Positions 36,368 to 47,373 are shown, counted from the stretch's first letter. The stretch: DNA of 59,785 nt from Yoonia sp. (GCF_017854565.1 NZ_JAFMHJ010000019.1:1-59785); one strand, 5' to 3'. Made by a program: numbers and translations. The notes: generated by a model from the letters alone, not told the origin.

Positions 36368-37743
36368 CAGAAAAAGTCTATCGTGACCTGCAAGAGCCGT
36401 TCAACTTCGGGCACATCGTCGGCCATTGCAAAAATTGCAATCACATCCCCCTCGTCAATCCGGGTCTCGGCAGTGGGCTTGACAACTTTGCCCTGCTTCA
36501 TGATCCCCCCGATCAGCGTTCCTTCCGGAAACGCGATCTCTTTAATCTTTTGCCCTGCGATGGGCGATGTGCCCAGCACTTGCGCTTCGATCAATTCCGC
36601 CTCGGCATCACCGATCGAATAAACGCCGCGCACGCGACCATGCCGGATATGGCGCAGAATTGAACTGACCGTAGTGGCGCGTGGATTGATATATGCGTCA
36701 ATATCCAGCGGCCCCATCAGTGGCACCAAAGTTGGATCATTGATCAGGCAAATCGCCATCTTGCAGCCCATTTCTTTGGCCCGAACCGATGCGAGCAGGT
36801 TCGTCTTGTCATCATCGGTCACCACCAGAACAGCATCTGCCGTGGAAATATTCGCTTCTTCCAACAATGCACTGTCAAGCCCGTCACCATGCAATACGAT
36901 TGTCCGGTCAAGGGCATCTGCGGCGCGTTCCGCACAGTCCCGCTGCTTTTCAATCATCTTGACCCGGACACGGTCGGTGCGCGCTTCGAGCGCCTTGGCC
37001 ACGCCCAACCCGACGTTTCCGCCACCGATAATCACAATCCGCTCTTGTTTCGACTGGGTTTTTCCGAAAATCTCCAACGTGCGGGTCATATCCTCGGTAT
37101 GGGTAAAAATATAACAATCGTCACCGGGGAATATCTGGTCACCCGCCGAGGGAACAAAAAGCGCGCCATCACGGCGGATGCCGACAACGATCGCGCGTAA
37201 TGTCGAAAAGAGGTCCGTCAACTGCCGCAACGGTGTGTTGATCACCGGGCAGTCGTCGTCAATCGTGATCCCCAAAAGCTGCGCGCTGCCTTCCAGAAAG
37301 CTTTCCGTGTCGAACGCCGCCGGTGCTGCAAGCCGCTGCAACGCGGCTTCGGCCACCTCTTTTTCAGGTGAGATCACAACGTCAATGGGCAGGTGTTCGC
37401 GCCGATAAAGATCTGAATAAATCGCATCTAGGTAACTTTGGGCCCGCAGCCGTGCGATCTTGCGCTGGATCGAAAAGACCGAATGCGCGACCTGACAGGT
37501 GACCATGTTCACCTCGTCGGAATGGGTCGCTGCGATGATCATATCGGCGTCACGCGCGCCTGCCCGCTCAAGCACATCGGGGTGGCTGGCGAAACCAGAA
37601 ATCCCCTGCACATCCAGCGTATCGGTCGCGCGCCGCACCAGTTCTGGGTTGTTGTCCACAACAGTGACATCGTTGTTTTCGCCCGATAGGTGGCGGGCAA
37701 TCTGCCAGCCCACCTGCCCGGCACCACAGATGATCACTTTCAT
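36367..37743 (-). CDS. trkA: Trk potassium system NAD-binding regulator TrkA
   Basis: 458 residues in two similar halves, each an RCK unit: the N-terminal Rossmann fold starts MKVIICGAGQVGWQIAR and the second starts RIVIIGGGNVGLGVAKAL, each followed by a C-terminal ligand-binding lobe (TrkA-C). It gates TrkH in response to nucleotides. It overlaps ntrX by one base (TAATG) and trkH by four. Confidence 0.96.
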   Translation of the reverse strand: MKVIICGAGQVGWQIARHLSGENNDVTVVDNNPELVRRATDTLDVQGISGFASHPDVLERAGARDADMIIAATHSDEVNMVTCQVAHSVFSIQRKIARLRAQSYLDAIYSDLYRREHLPIDVVISPEKEVAEAALQRLAAPAAFDTESFLEGSAQLLGITIDDDCPVINTPLRQLTDLFSTLRAIVVGIRRDGALFVPSAGDQIFPGDDCYIFTHTEDMTRTLEIFGKTQSKQERIVIIGGGNVGLGVAKALEARTDRVRVKMIEKQRDCAERAADALDRTIVLHGDGLDSALLEEANISTADAVLVVTDDDKTNLLASVRAKEMGCKMAICLINDPTLVPLMGPLDIDAYINPRATTVSSILRHIRHGRVRGVYSIGDAEAELIEAQVLGTSPIAGQKIKEIAFPEGTLIGGIMKQGKVVKPTAETRIDEGDVIAIFAMADDVPEVERLLQVTIDFF

Positions 37744-39143
37744 TATGCTTCGCCTTCAACATAGGCGACACGACCGCCCGCTTTATTTGTCGTCACGACA
37801 CCTAACGACTTCAGCTTCCGGTGCAATGCCGAACGTTCCATTCCCACAAACGACGCCGTGCGGCTAATATTGCCGCCAAAGCGATTGATCTGCGTCAGCA
37901 AATATTCACGCTCAAACAGCTCGCGGGCTTCACGCAGCGGCAGGGTCGCAAGCCCGCCGGCCAGCAAAATCCGCCCCTCTTCGCCGCCAGACTCATCCGC
38001 AGCCGGCAGCTCTTTGGCGCAGATTTTACCGGTACTTTCTCCAAGGATAAGAACACGTTCGACAACGTTCTTCAACTGGCGCACATTGCCCGGCCACAGC
38101 ATTGTCTGCAATAGTGCACGGGCGTCATCCGCCAATGCCCGCAGTGGCAGGCCCTGGACTTTGTTGAACACCTCAATGAAATATTCTGCGAGAACGGGAA
38201 TATCCTCGCGCCGTTCGTCAAGCGAAGGCACCGGAATTGGAACGACGTTCAAACGGTTATATAGCTCTTCGCGGAACGTCCCGGCTTCAATAGCCATCGG
38301 CAGGTCGCGGTTCGTGCTGGAAATCACCCGCAGGTCGACCTGTATCTTGTCCGTCCCCCCGACCCGCTGAAACCGCTGATCCACCAGCACACGCAGGATT
38401 TTCGACTGGGTACCGATCGGCATGTCAGCGATTTCGTCAAAGTAGATCACGCCGCCGTTCGCCTCTTCCAGCAGTCCCGGCTCGATCCCGCGCCCGCTGT
38501 CCTCGCGACCAAACAACACCTCTTCCATGCGGTCAGGCGCAATCGACGCCGAATTCACCGTGATGAACGGGCCCGAAGACCTGTTCGAATGGGCGTGGAT
38601 ATAGCGCGCAGCGATTTCTTTGCCTGCGCCCGCTGGTCCGGTCAACATAACCCGGCCATTGGACTTCGTCACCTTGTCCAACTGCGATTTCAGCGTCCGG
38701 AACGCGGCACTATCACCCAGCATCTCGGTGGCGACCACTTCGCCACGTTTGAGTTCAATATTCTCCCGGCGCAGGCGTGATGTTTCCATCGCCCGCCTGA
38801 TCACCACCAACAGCTGGTCAATATTGAAAGGCTTTTCGATGAAATCATAGGCACCCTGCTTAATCGCGGCGACCGCGATCTCGATATTGCCATGGCCCGA
38901 GATGATCACGATGGGGATGTCCGGATGGTCGCGCTTGACCGATTTAAGAATATCAATCCCGTCCATATTGCTGTCTTTCAGCCAGATATCCAGGATCATC
39001 AATGCAGGCGGCACACTTGCGATCTGCGCCATACATTCATCAGATGTCCCGGCAAGACGGGTTGTAAATCCTTCATCTTGCAGGATATCTGCAATCAGCT
39101 CTCGGATATCGCGTTCGTCATCGGTGATTAGAATATCGCCCAT
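37743..39143 (-). CDS. ntrX: Nitrogen assimilation response regulator NtrX, lacking the GAFTGA loop
   Basis: 466 residues from MGDILITDDERDIREL, with AGGG five bases before; an ATG at 39155 overlapping the ntrY stop is the alternative. The receiver has the phospho-acceptor in LMILDIWLKDSNMDG. The AAA+ domain keeps a modified Walker A (GPAGAGKE) and Walker B (GGVIYFDEIADMP), but the L1 loop that normally reads GAFTGA is replaced by a segment around DSGRGIEP. A Fis-type HTH ends the protein (GGNISRTASFVGMERSALHRKLKSLG). Without the loop it is not expected to remodel sigma-54 polymerase. NtrY is its kinase partner. Confidence 0.94.
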   Translation of the reverse strand: MGDILITDDERDIRELIADILQDEGFTTRLAGTSDECMAQIASVPPALMILDIWLKDSNMDGIDILKSVKRDHPDIPIVIISGHGNIEIAVAAIKQGAYDFIEKPFNIDQLLVVIRRAMETSRLRRENIELKRGEVVATEMLGDSAAFRTLKSQLDKVTKSNGRVMLTGPAGAGKEIAARYIHAHSNRSSGPFITVNSASIAPDRMEEVLFGREDSGRGIEPGLLEEANGGVIYFDEIADMPIGTQSKILRVLVDQRFQRVGGTDKIQVDLRVISSTNRDLPMAIEAGTFREELYNRLNVVPIPVPSLDERREDIPVLAEYFIEVFNKVQGLPLRALADDARALLQTMLWPGNVRQLKNVVERVLILGESTGKICAKELPAADESGGEEGRILLAGGLATLPLREARELFEREYLLTQINRFGGNISRTASFVGMERSALHRKLKSLGVVTTNKAGGRVAYVEGEA

Positions 39144-39151
39144 CATCGCCC

Positions 39152-41386
39152 TCATGCTGGTATTTTCGTGGCCTGCGCGCGCGCTGGCGCCACAGGAAGT
39201 TGGATCATTGCACAGGCACCGGCATGGTCCTGCCCTTCGAATATTTCTGCGTCGGTCAGCGTCAGCGTCCCGGCGTGTTCTTCGATAATTTTCTTGACAA
39301 TAGGCAGGCCAAGCCCGGTGCCCTTGTCTCGCGTCGTCACATAGGGTTCGAACAGCCGCGCGCGGTCTTCGGGCAGTCCGATCCCGTTGTCTTGTATCGT
39401 GATCGTGACATGCCCCCCGCTTTGGGTCATCTGCACCCGGATCTGCGGCTGATAGTCCTCTGTTCTGTGTTGTCCGGCATATGTTTCGGTGGCCTCACCG
39501 GCGTTTTTGATCAGGTTGGTCAAGGCCTGACTGATCATCGTCCCGTCCAACTCTGCCAGCACCGCCTCTTTGGGCAGATATGCGGCAATGGTCACATCGG
39601 GCAAACCCGCCATCTGCAAGGCAACCGCGTCGGTGACCAGTTTGGTCAGATCACTCATTGTCAGGTGGGGCTCGGGCATCCGGGCGAATTTTGAAAACTC
39701 ATCAACAATACGTCGCAGGTCATTGGTTTGACGCACAATAATATCTGTCATCTGCTCCAGCTTGTCGGAATCTGCACCGACCTGCCCGCTGAACTTGCGC
39801 TTGATCCGTTCTGCTGACAGCTGGATCGGGGTCAGCGGGTTCTTGATCTCATGCGCAATACGCCGCGCGACATCCCCCCAGGCGGCCATCCGCTGCGCGC
39901 TCACCAGATCAGTCACATCATCAAAGGCAACCACATATCCTTCAAGCGCGCCATCGGCATTGCGTCTTGGCGACATGCGCACCAGCAGACTTTCCTGCTG
40001 CCCCTTACGGACCAGATTGATCTGATCCTGCACGCTCTCGCTTTCCGCGCTGCGCACCCGCTCGAACAAGGCGGCAAATTCGGGGATCGCCACAGACAGC
40101 GCATTATCGGCCTGATCATGGCCCACCGATAACAACCGCCCGGCTGATGGGTTTACAAACGTCACCCGCCCGTCTTCGTCCAGACCGACAACCCCAGACG
40201 TCACCGAGCTGAGCACGGAGTCAAACAACCGCCGCCGACGTTCTGTCAGTCGATTGGTTTCCAACAGCTCGTCACGTTGCCCCTTCAACTGGCTGGTCAT
40301 CTGGTTAAAATAGTGGCCCAGCTGTGAAATCTCATCGTCACCGTCATCCTCGATCACCCTGACATCAAGATCACCCGAACCCACCCGTTGTGACGCCAGC
40401 ACAAGGCGTCCGACGGGCCGCGCCAGACGCTCGGCAAACCATAGCCCCAGCCAAATCGCGACAAGGATCAGGATCACCGCAAACCCCAGATAAAGGAGGC
40501 CAAACTGGAACAGCAACTGGCCCTGTGCCGTCGCCAGTTCTTCGTATTGGACGACGGTTTCCGTCGTATCGTCAAGCAAAGACAGCACATTGCCATCGAC
40601 CTGACGCGTGACATAAAGATATCGGTCCCGAAACGCGGAAAGCGGGATCAACGCGCGGAATTCATTGTTCTCTAGGTCCTCGACAATGACCAACCCCGTG
40701 GCGTCAGCCTGCGCAAACACGGCGGGGCCGGGGCGTTCATAGGCAAATTCATACGATCGCGCCCCGCGGGCCGCAATATTGCCCAGACCATCAAGCACAA
40801 ACGCTTCACTAAGCCCGCGTTCGATCTGGGCCTGCACATCGCCCAAGGCCCGGCGGACCTCTCCGTCATCCATGAAAAGGTTGGCCTGACGTTCATTGTT
40901 CAAATACCCGGCCAATGCACGCCCATCGCGGGTCAGCTCCTGGCGGTGCTCTTCTTCATAGGCTTGGGCGGTTGTCAGCGACGTTCGCAACACATTGCCA
41001 ACCGGCTCTGAAAACAACCCATCCAGCGCGACCGAGATCAGCAACACAGAAAACACCGCGACCAGCACCGTCGGGATCAGCGCCGACAGGGCAAATACCC
41101 CCGTCAGCCGCAGGTGCAACCGCGACCCGGCAGATTTGGCCCGGCGTGCCGCGACCATCCGCGCCACCTGTCGCATCACGACAGCCGCCACGATCAATAC
41201 ATAAACAAGGTCCGCCAGCAGCACGAGCCGCAGTTCCGGCGATGATGCACCCCGGCCCAGCAGTCCCACGACTGCATATGTCAAAACGGCCAGCGCTGGC
41301 CCCAAGACCATCAGACCGACGGTCAGCGCGCTTTGCACATGGCGCTGGCGTTGCCAGCGACTAAACCGCGTTAAATTCAATCCCAT
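39152..41386 (-). CDS. ntrY: Nitrogen regulation sensor kinase NtrY
   Basis: 744 residues from ATG 41386; an in-frame TTG at 41407 is possible. Four membrane helices lie in the N-terminal part (about 25-50, 57-80, 100-125 and after an extracytoplasmic stretch near 300-325), then HAMP (ERLARPVGRLVLASQRVGSGDLDVRV), PAS (LFDSVLSSVTSGVVGLDEDGRV), HisKA ([23 protein letters not shown]) and HATPase (LTNLIKNAGEA, IQDNGIGLP, GTGLGLPIVKKI). It phosphorylates NtrX and, in studied relatives, can respond to nitrogen or redox state. Confidence 0.94.
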   Translation of the reverse strand: MGLNLTRFSRWQRQRHVQSALTVGLMVLGPALAVLTYAVVGLLGRGASSPELRLVLLADLVYVLIVAAVVMRQVARMVAARRAKSAGSRLHLRLTGVFALSALIPTVLVAVFSVLLISVALDGLFSEPVGNVLRTSLTTAQAYEEEHRQELTRDGRALAGYLNNERQANLFMDDGEVRRALGDVQAQIERGLSEAFVLDGLGNIAARGARSYEFAYERPGPAVFAQADATGLVIVEDLENNEFRALIPLSAFRDRYLYVTRQVDGNVLSLLDDTTETVVQYEELATAQGQLLFQFGLLYLGFAVILILVAIWLGLWFAERLARPVGRLVLASQRVGSGDLDVRVIEDDGDDEISQLGHYFNQMTSQLKGQRDELLETNRLTERRRRLFDSVLSSVTSGVVGLDEDGRVTFVNPSAGRLLSVGHDQADNALSVAIPEFAALFERVRSAESESVQDQINLVRKGQQESLLVRMSPRRNADGALEGYVVAFDDVTDLVSAQRMAAWGDVARRIAHEIKNPLTPIQLSAERIKRKFSGQVGADSDKLEQMTDIIVRQTNDLRRIVDEFSKFARMPEPHLTMSDLTKLVTDAVALQMAGLPDVTIAAYLPKEAVLAELDGTMISQALTNLIKNAGEATETYAGQHRTEDYQPQIRVQMTQSGGHVTITIQDNGIGLPEDRARLFEPYVTTRDKGTGLGLPIVKKIIEEHAGTLTLTDAEIFEGQDHAGACAMIQLPVAPARAQATKIPA

Positions 41387-41505
41387 AAGGGTACGGCGCA
41401 CGCGCAAGGACCTGTCATTGGGGCGGGGTCACCCCCACGATACCGCTAATTTTCCATGATCCTGCCAAAGCAGTGACGCAATGCGGTCACGGTTCTGTTG
41501 CGGTT

Positions 41506-42879
41506 TTACATCAATTTGCGGCGGCGTGTCACGCGGATATCAAGGTCTGTGATCTTCTTGCGCAGGGTATTTCGATTAATACCCAATAAATCGGCGCATT
41601 TCGCCTGATTTCCGCCTGTTGCGTCCAACGCAATTTCGATCAATGGCCCCTCAACTTCCTTAAGTATCCGATTATACAGCCCCGGCGGCGGCAGCACACC
41701 CCCGTGCAAGTCAAAGTAGCGGCGCAAATGCTTGCCGACGCTTGCCGACAGTTTTTCACCCTCACTGCCCGACCGCAGCGGCTCAATCGCGGGCTGATTG
41801 CCCAAGACGGTTTCGACCTCGGACCGGGTGATTTCCTCTTCTGCGGACGTGAAAACCAACCGGCGCACCGCGTTTTCCAACTGGCGTACATTGCCCGGCC
41901 AGCTATAGGCACGCACCAAATCAAGCGCCGCATCGCCAAACCGACGTACCGGCGCACCATCGCGTTCGGCCCGTACCAGAAAATGTTCTGCCAAAAGCGG
42001 AATGTCGTCGACCCGTTCGCGCAATGACGGCACATCGACCGTCACCCCACTCAGCCGATAGAACAGATCCTCGCGAAACCGCCCCTCCTCCATGCGCGCC
42101 ATCAGGTCCGACTGCGACGTCGCCATGATCCGCGGTGCGTTGTCGCCCAGACTATCAAGCATCCTGACGATCCGCGCCTGCGCGTCATCCGTCAAATCGC
42201 TGACCTCATCGAACAGAATCGACCCACCCTTGGCACGGCTCAGCACCGTCGAAGGCCCGTCCATCCCCGCAAGATCGCCCGCCGATACCACGATAAACGG
42301 CAGGCTGCGCCGATCGGAAAAATCATGTACCGCCCGCGCGATCAGTGACTTGCCAGTTCCGCTTTCGCCTGTAATCAAAACCGCCAGCTGCGTGTTCATC
42401 ACCCGTGCAACCAGCCTGTACAGCGCCTGCATGACAGCCGTGCGGCCCACCAGCGGCAGGTCGCCCCCCTGCTCTGTTGCCCTGATATCCGGGCTGCGGG
42501 TGGTCGGTGCGCGGCGTTTCACCTCAAGCGCGCGGGCGGCGCGTTTCATCAGATCGGGCAGGTCAAACGGCTTGGGCAGATAATCATACGCCTCTGCTTC
42601 TGCCGCTTGAATGGCTGTCATGATCGTATTCTGCGCCGAGATCACAATCACCGGCAGTCCAGGGCGCGCAGCGGCAATCAATGGCAATTGCTCAAGCCCG
42701 TTTCCATCGGGCATCATCACATCTGATATCACCAGATCGCCTTTCCCCTCTTCGACCCAACGCATCAGCGTGACCAGCGAAGACGTGGCATGCACCTTGC
42801 ACCCTGCGCGCGTCAGCGCCTGGGTCAGTACCGTCCGGATCGTGCGGTCGTCATCTGCAACAAGAACGGTCCCGTCCAT
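41506..42879 (-). CDS. ntrC: Nitrogen regulator NtrC of the Rhodobacter type (no GAFTGA)
   Basis: 457 residues. Receiver ([28 protein letters not shown]), AAA+ domain with intact Walker A GESGTGKS and Walker [13 protein letters not shown], and a C-terminal Fis-type HTH ([22 protein letters not shown]). Between [22 protein letters not shown] the protein is shortened and the GAFTGA sigma-54 contact loop is missing. Rhodobacter capsulatus NtrC has the same deletion and activates sigma-70 promoters. The gene overlaps ntrB by one base (TAATG) and is separated by ~100 bases from ntrY. Confidence 0.95.
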   Translation of the reverse strand: MDGTVLVADDDRTIRTVLTQALTRAGCKVHATSSLVTLMRWVEEGKGDLVISDVMMPDGNGLEQLPLIAAARPGLPVIVISAQNTIMTAIQAAEAEAYDYLPKPFDLPDLMKRAARALEVKRRAPTTRSPDIRATEQGGDLPLVGRTAVMQALYRLVARVMNTQLAVLITGESGTGKSLIARAVHDFSDRRSLPFIVVSAGDLAGMDGPSTVLSRAKGGSILFDEVSDLTDDAQARIVRMLDSLGDNAPRIMATSQSDLMARMEEGRFREDLFYRLSGVTVDVPSLRERVDDIPLLAEHFLVRAERDGAPVRRFGDAALDLVRAYSWPGNVRQLENAVRRLVFTSAEEEITRSEVETVLGNQPAIEPLRSGSEGEKLSASVGKHLRRYFDLHGGVLPPPGLYNRILKEVEGPLIEIALDATGGNQAKCADLLGINRNTLRKKITDLDIRVTRRRKLM

Positions 42880-43955
42880 TAGTTATCTCCTGTCTGAATG
42901 TCTTTGGGCGCCAGTGGCAGCGATATGCGAAATACCGTGCGGCCCGGCACGCTATCCACGGATATCCAGCCACCGACATCGCCGATCAGCTTTGACACCA
43001 GCGCAAGGCCCAGCCCCGTGCCGTTCTCCTTACCCGATACAAAGGGTTCAAAAATATCGTCGGCGATATCACGCGGCAGGCCCGGCCCGTCGTCGATAAT
43101 CTCAACCTGCAAAGGCAGACGCGCCTGCGTGCCGTCCGACCGCCGCACCCGCAACGATGCGTCATAGAATGTGTGCAGCCGGATCGCACCACCGTGCTTG
43201 TTCGCCTCGGCCGCATTCTTGAGAAGGTTCAGGAATACCTGTAACAGCTGATCCCCATCCGCCATCGTCTGCGGCAGCGACGGGTCATATTCCTCGATGA
43301 ACAGCATATGTGCACCAAAACCGACCGCCGCGGACTGCCGCGCACGATCCAGCACATCATGGATATTGACCGGTTTCAGAACAGGCGGGCGCAGATTGCC
43401 GAATTGCTCTACCTGCTCCAACAGCTTGACGATCCGGCGGCTTTCTTCGACGATCAAATCCGTCCATTCCTGATCTTCCGTGCTCAGCCCCATCGACAAC
43501 AATTGCGCGGCCCCGGTGATCCCGGCCAGCGGGTTCTTGATCTCATGGGCCAGCATTTCCGCCATACCAATGGCCGATTTCGCAGCCTTGCCCGAAGAAT
43601 GGTTCTGATTGATGCGGCTGGCAATCTCGCGGGGGCTGATCATCACGATCATCGCCCCTTCTGCCCCCTGCAGCGGCGCGAACTGGATATTGCACAGCAT
43701 CGGTGGCCGCTCACCACTGCCCACATCCACATCATTCACAAACAACGAAGTACGGTTTTTGCGCGCCCTTGCAAAAGGTGCCTCAAGCGGCGCGTCGATC
43801 ATCACCTTTTCCCAAAGCCGTTGGCCGGTCAGCGTCTTGGCCGACAGATTCAAGAACGTCTCTGCGGCCGGGTTGCTGGACACGATCAAATCATCACAGT
43901 CCAGCAGTAATGCCGGGACCGGCAGCGATGACCACAGGGCGGTATCAATAATCAT
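42879..43955 (-). CDS. ntrB: Nitrogen sensor kinase NtrB
   Basis: 358 residues from [14 protein letters not shown], whose ATG overlaps the dusB stop (ATGA). A PAS domain (about 5-110) precedes HisKA with [20 protein letters not shown] (phospho-accepting His) and HATPase with [19 protein letters not shown] and [13 protein letters not shown]. No membrane helix, so it is a cytosolic kinase, controlled by PII in studied systems. Confidence 0.95.
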   Translation of the reverse strand: MIIDTALWSSLPVPALLLDCDDLIVSSNPAAETFLNLSAKTLTGQRLWEKVMIDAPLEAPFARARKNRTSLFVNDVDVGSGERPPMLCNIQFAPLQGAEGAMIVMISPREIASRINQNHSSGKAAKSAIGMAEMLAHEIKNPLAGITGAAQLLSMGLSTEDQEWTDLIVEESRRIVKLLEQVEQFGNLRPPVLKPVNIHDVLDRARQSAAVGFGAHMLFIEEYDPSLPQTMADGDQLLQVFLNLLKNAAEANKHGGAIRLHTFYDASLRVRRSDGTQARLPLQVEIIDDGPGLPRDIADDIFEPFVSGKENGTGLGLALVSKLIGDVGGWISVDSVPGRTVFRISLPLAPKDIQTGDN

Positions 43956-44953
43956 GCCGCAGCCTCCGCGCACAAGGCATCGGCAAGATCACGCAGCACG
44001 TCGCGCGGATTTGCATGGGTCAGAATTGCCTTGCGCAATCCCGGCGCGGTTGCTGCATCGTCCATGTACCACCCCAAATGCTTGCGCGACACTTTGCGCC
44101 CCATTTCTTCACCGTAAAACGACAACATCGCCTCGTAATGCCCGCACACCATATCAATCAAATCGGGGCCGTGCGGCACATTTGGCGCCTGCGTGCCATG
44201 CAGCGCTGCGGCCACCTGCGCCAAAACCCAAGGCCGCCCCTGCGCGCCGCGCCCGATCATCACGCCATCCGCACCCGACAGGTCCAACGCTTGCCGCGCG
44301 GTGCCCGCATCCACGATATCGCCATTGGCAATCACAGGGATCGTCACCGCGTCCTTGATGGCACGGATCGCCGCCCAGTCAGCAGAACCTTTATAAAACT
44401 GGCACCTTGTGCGCCCATGAATGGTGACCAGCTTGATCCCTGCGTCTTGTGCCCGTCGCGCCACATCTGCGGCGTTCAGACAATCATCGTCCCACCCCAG
44501 CCGGGTCTTCAGCGTCACCGGTATATCAACGGCACTCACGACCGCCTCGATCAATGTCAGCGCATGGTCAGGCGTGCGCAACAGCGCCGACCCTGAATAC
44601 CCATTGGTCACCTTCTTGGCCGGGCACCCCATGTTGATGTCGATCATCGCCGCACCGTTTGCCGCAACCATACGGGCCGCCTCGGCCATCCAGTAGGCCT
44701 CGCGACCTGCGATCTGCACCGCCGTACCGGCCTGATCGAACCCCAACTCTGCCCGCTCGCGGACGCCGGGTTTGGCCTGCACCATTTCCTGACTTGCGAC
44801 CATCTCGCTGACCACCCAGCCCACACCAAAAGACGCAACCAACTGGCGAAAGGGCAAATCAGTAATGCCGGCCAATGGCGCCAGCGCGACTGGCGGCCGC
44901 AAGGCGAGGTCGTCAAGGAAAAGCGATTCTATTTTTGCCAACTGAATAATCAT
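43952..44953 (-). CDS. dusB: tRNA-dihydrouridine synthase DusB (NifR3)
   Basis: 333 residues from [15 protein letters not shown]; the longer frame to 45052 runs through the promoter region. FMN-dependent Dus fold with [32 protein letters not shown] (catalytic Cys in GCPAKK), [28 protein letters not shown] and [13 protein letters not shown]. It reduces uridines in the D-loop of tRNA. It is the first gene of the dusB-ntrBC operon, as nifR3 is in Rhodobacter. Confidence 0.95.
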   Translation of the reverse strand: MIIQLAKIESLFLDDLALRPPVALAPLAGITDLPFRQLVASFGVGWVVSEMVASQEMVQAKPGVRERAELGFDQAGTAVQIAGREAYWMAEAARMVAANGAAMIDINMGCPAKKVTNGYSGSALLRTPDHALTLIEAVVSAVDIPVTLKTRLGWDDDCLNAADVARRAQDAGIKLVTIHGRTRCQFYKGSADWAAIRAIKDAVTIPVIANGDIVDAGTARQALDLSGADGVMIGRGAQGRPWVLAQVAAALHGTQAPNVPHGPDLIDMVCGHYEAMLSFYGEEMGRKVSRKHLGWYMDDAATAPGLRKAILTHANPRDVLRDLADALCAEAAA

Positions 44954-45042
44954 TCGCCTAAGGGGTGTGCGTTGCAGTAGACCTAGGGCGGTTTGGCAAA
45001 ATCTACAACGAAACCCGGCCGCATAAATTCTCAAAAAATAGC

Positions 45043-45065
45043 ATATGCCCATTAATTAGGCATAT
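45043..45065. promoter_or_regulatory. Palindrome between dusB and ispDF
   Basis: ATATGCC (45043-45049) and GGCATAT (45059-45065) are a perfect 7-base inverted repeat with a 9-base AT-rich spacer. It lies in the 186-base divergent gap between dusB (minus) and ispDF (plus) and could be an operator for one or both. No regulator is known to me for this motif. Confidence 0.35.
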
Positions 45066-45139
45066 TGCGCGTTAAACTGACGAATTGCGCCGCCGCGCCC
45101 ACCGCCCTACACCTGCTGATACGCAACAACGGGCATCCC

Positions 45140-46264
45140 ATGATCACAGCCGCCATCATCGTCGCCGCTGGCCGCGGCACCCGCGCCGGAGGCGACGTCC
45201 CCAAACAATGGCAACAGCTTGGCGACCGAACCGTTGCCGCCCACGCGATACAAGCCTTTGCCGACCACCCCGGCATTGACCGATTGGTCCTTGTCATCCA
45301 TCCTGATGATCGCCCGCCCATCCTTGGGGCGACAGTCGAAATTGTCATCGGCGGGGCGACGCGCCGCGAATCCGTTCTTGCCGGACTGACGGCAATCGAA
45401 GGCACGGTTGCGCGCGTCTTGATCCATGACGCGGCCCGCCCACTGATCAGCGCGCCGATCATCGACCGCGTCCTGGCCGCGCTCGATACGCACGCCGGTG
45501 CGGCCCCCGCTGTCGCCGTGACCGATGCGCTGTGGCAAGGCGCCGATGATATGGTGACCGGCGTCCAGAACCGCGACGGTTTGTACCGCGCGCAGACACC
45601 GCAAGGGTTCCACCTTGCCCCGCTCCTTGCCGCGCACCGCGCCAATGCCAATGAAGCCGCCGATGATGTCGCGGTTGCACGCGCTGCGGGGCTGGACGTC
45701 GCCATCGTGACGGGCGATGAAGAGAACATCAAAATCACCACGCCGGGTGACTTCGCCCGCGCGGCCAAACTGATGGGACTGGGCATGGATGTCAGATGCG
45801 GCAACGGCTACGATGTGCACCGCTTTGGGCCGGGCGATCATGTTTGGCTTTGCGGCGTCAAAGTGCCCCACGATCGCAGCCTGCAAGGCCATTCGGATGC
45901 AGACGTCGGCATGCATGCGGTGACAGATGCCATCTATGGCGCGCTGGGCATGGGCGACATCGGCCAGCACTTTCCACCGTCAGATCCCCAGTGGAAAGGC
46001 GCTGCCAGTCACATCTTCCTTGACCATGCCGTTGCCCTGGCCGCCCAACACGGCTACCGGATCAGCAACGCAGACTGCACTCTGGTCTGCGAATACCCCA
46101 AGGTTGGCCCGCACCAAACCGCAATGAAGGCGGCCATGGCGCAGATCATCGGGATCGGTGCCGACCGCATCAGCGTCAAGGCCACGACCTCGGAACGGCT
46201 GGGCTTTACCGGTCGCGGCGAAGGCATCGCATCCATTGCAACAGTAACACTGGTGAAACCATGA
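45140..46264 (+). CDS. ispDF: Bifunctional IspD/IspF enzyme
   Basis: 374 residues from [18 protein letters not shown]. Residues 1-~215 are IspD (2-C-methyl-D-erythritol 4-phosphate cytidylyltransferase; [39 protein letters not shown]). Residues ~217-374 are IspF (cyclodiphosphate synthase; [12 protein letters not shown] with Asp/His metal ligands, [30 protein letters not shown], and [16 protein letters not shown]). The fusion carries two non-consecutive steps of the MEP isoprenoid pathway and is usual in Alphaproteobacteria. The stop overlaps pgpA. Confidence 0.97.
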   Translation: MITAAIIVAAGRGTRAGGDVPKQWQQLGDRTVAAHAIQAFADHPGIDRLVLVIHPDDRPPILGATVEIVIGGATRRESVLAGLTAIEGTVARVLIHDAARPLISAPIIDRVLAALDTHAGAAPAVAVTDALWQGADDMVTGVQNRDGLYRAQTPQGFHLAPLLAAHRANANEAADDVAVARAAGLDVAIVTGDEENIKITTPGDFARAAKLMGLGMDVRCGNGYDVHRFGPGDHVWLCGVKVPHDRSLQGHSDADVGMHAVTDAIYGALGMGDIGQHFPPSDPQWKGAASHIFLDHAVALAAQHGYRISNADCTLVCEYPKVGPHQTAMKAAMAQIIGIGADRISVKATTSERLGFTGRGEGIASIATVTLVKP

Positions 46265-46746
46265 CCCATCTGATCGCGACCTTCTTTTATGTCGGGCATA
46301 TGCGCCCCGCCCCCGGCACATGGGGATCGCTCGCCGCATTGCCCGTCGCATGGGCAATCTATATCGTCGCGGGCCCCTGGGGACTGGTCGCGGGGGTTTT
46401 CGCCTCTTTCCTGCTTGGCCTCTGGGCCACACAAAAAGAGACCCACGGCAAAGACAACCATGACCCGTCTGAAATCGTCATCGACGAAGTCGCGGGCCAG
46501 TGGATTGCGCTTTTGCCGCTGGCATTTGGGGCCGCCAATAACGATGTCGCAATGACAGCGCTTTGGCCGGGTTGGATCGCGGCCTTTGCCTTGTTCCGCT
46601 TCTTTGACATCACCAAGCTTGGCCCCATTGGCTGGGCCGACCGGATGAACGGCGCGATGGGCGTGATGCTGGATGATGTCATCGCAGGTGTGTTTGCCGC
46701 CATCGGCGTTCTGGTGCTGGCTGGCCTTTACCACGGTCTGATGTGA
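46261..46746 (+). CDS. pgpA: Phosphatidylglycerophosphatase A
   Basis: 161 residues with membrane helices. It begins [20 protein letters not shown] and has the acidic motif [18 protein letters not shown] and [15 protein letters not shown], all conserved in PgpA. It dephosphorylates phosphatidylglycerophosphate to phosphatidylglycerol. ATGA overlap with ispDF before it and a TGATG overlap with the cinA-type gene after it. Confidence 0.95.
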   Translation: MTHLIATFFYVGHMRPAPGTWGSLAALPVAWAIYIVAGPWGLVAGVFASFLLGLWATQKETHGKDNHDPSEIVIDEVAGQWIALLPLAFGAANNDVAMTALWPGWIAAFALFRFFDITKLGPIGWADRMNGAMGVMLDDVIAGVFAAIGVLVLAGLYHGLM

Positions 46747-47228
46747 TGGGCGCAGACGCCCTCCTGCGGGCCGCCAAAGTGCGCGGCGTCATGATCGCCA
46801 CCGCAGAAAGCTGCACAGGTGGCATGGTTGCGGCAGCGATCACCGATATCTCCGGCAGTTCGGCGATTTATGACCGGGGTTTCGTCACCTATACCAATGC
46901 AGCCAAGATGCAGATGTTGGGTGTTCAGGCTGCAACGCTTGATGCACACGGCGCCGTATCTGAACAGGTCGCGGCAGAAATGGCCACAGGTGCGCTGCGA
47001 AATTCCGACGCCCACATTGCCGTTGCCGTCACCGGCATCGCGGGCCCCGGCGGTTCCGCGCATAAGCCCGAGGGACGCGTTTGTTTTGGCATCGCCACAC
47101 GTCAGGGCGTTCACTGTGAAACAATCGACTTTGGCGCGCGCGGACGCGCCCATGTGCGCCTTGCCGCAAAAGATCATGCGCTCCACTTGCTTCTGACCGC
47201 CGTAGATTCACTGGCGCCCAGAGATTAG
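46746..47228 (+). CDS. CinA C-terminal family nicotinamide-nucleotide amidase (PncC)
   Basis: About 160 residues, the stand-alone CinA C-terminal domain. Motifs: TAESCTGGMVAAAITDISGSS with the catalytic Ser of the family, FVTYTNAAKMQMLGV, and VAVTGIAGPGGSAHKPEGRVCFGIA. It deamidates nicotinamide mononucleotide to nicotinate mononucleotide in pyridine nucleotide recycling. GTG at 46743 just before the ATG is an alternative start. Confidence 0.92.
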   Translation: MGADALLRAAKVRGVMIATAESCTGGMVAAAITDISGSSAIYDRGFVTYTNAAKMQMLGVQAATLDAHGAVSEQVAAEMATGALRNSDAHIAVAVTGIAGPGGSAHKPEGRVCFGIATRQGVHCETIDFGARGRAHVRLAAKDHALHLLLTAVDSLAPRD

Positions 47229-47286
47229 GCAACTGGCCGGAAATACGCCCTAGATTACTGCATGATGCGAATTGCAACAAAGATAG

Positions 47287-47313
47287 GCGGCCTCAGACCC
47301 ATTGGCCGCTTTT
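47287..47313 (+). terminator. Possible terminator after the cinA-type gene
   Basis: GCGGCC (47287-47292) pairs with GGCCGC (47304-47309), followed at once by TTTT. The stem is short, so the call is weak, but it lies between two separate plus-strand units. Confidence 0.35.
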
Positions 47314-47373
47314 CTCAGCACATCGAATCCCTCCTAACCCCATCAACGAAAAAACCCAAATCAGGAGGGGACT

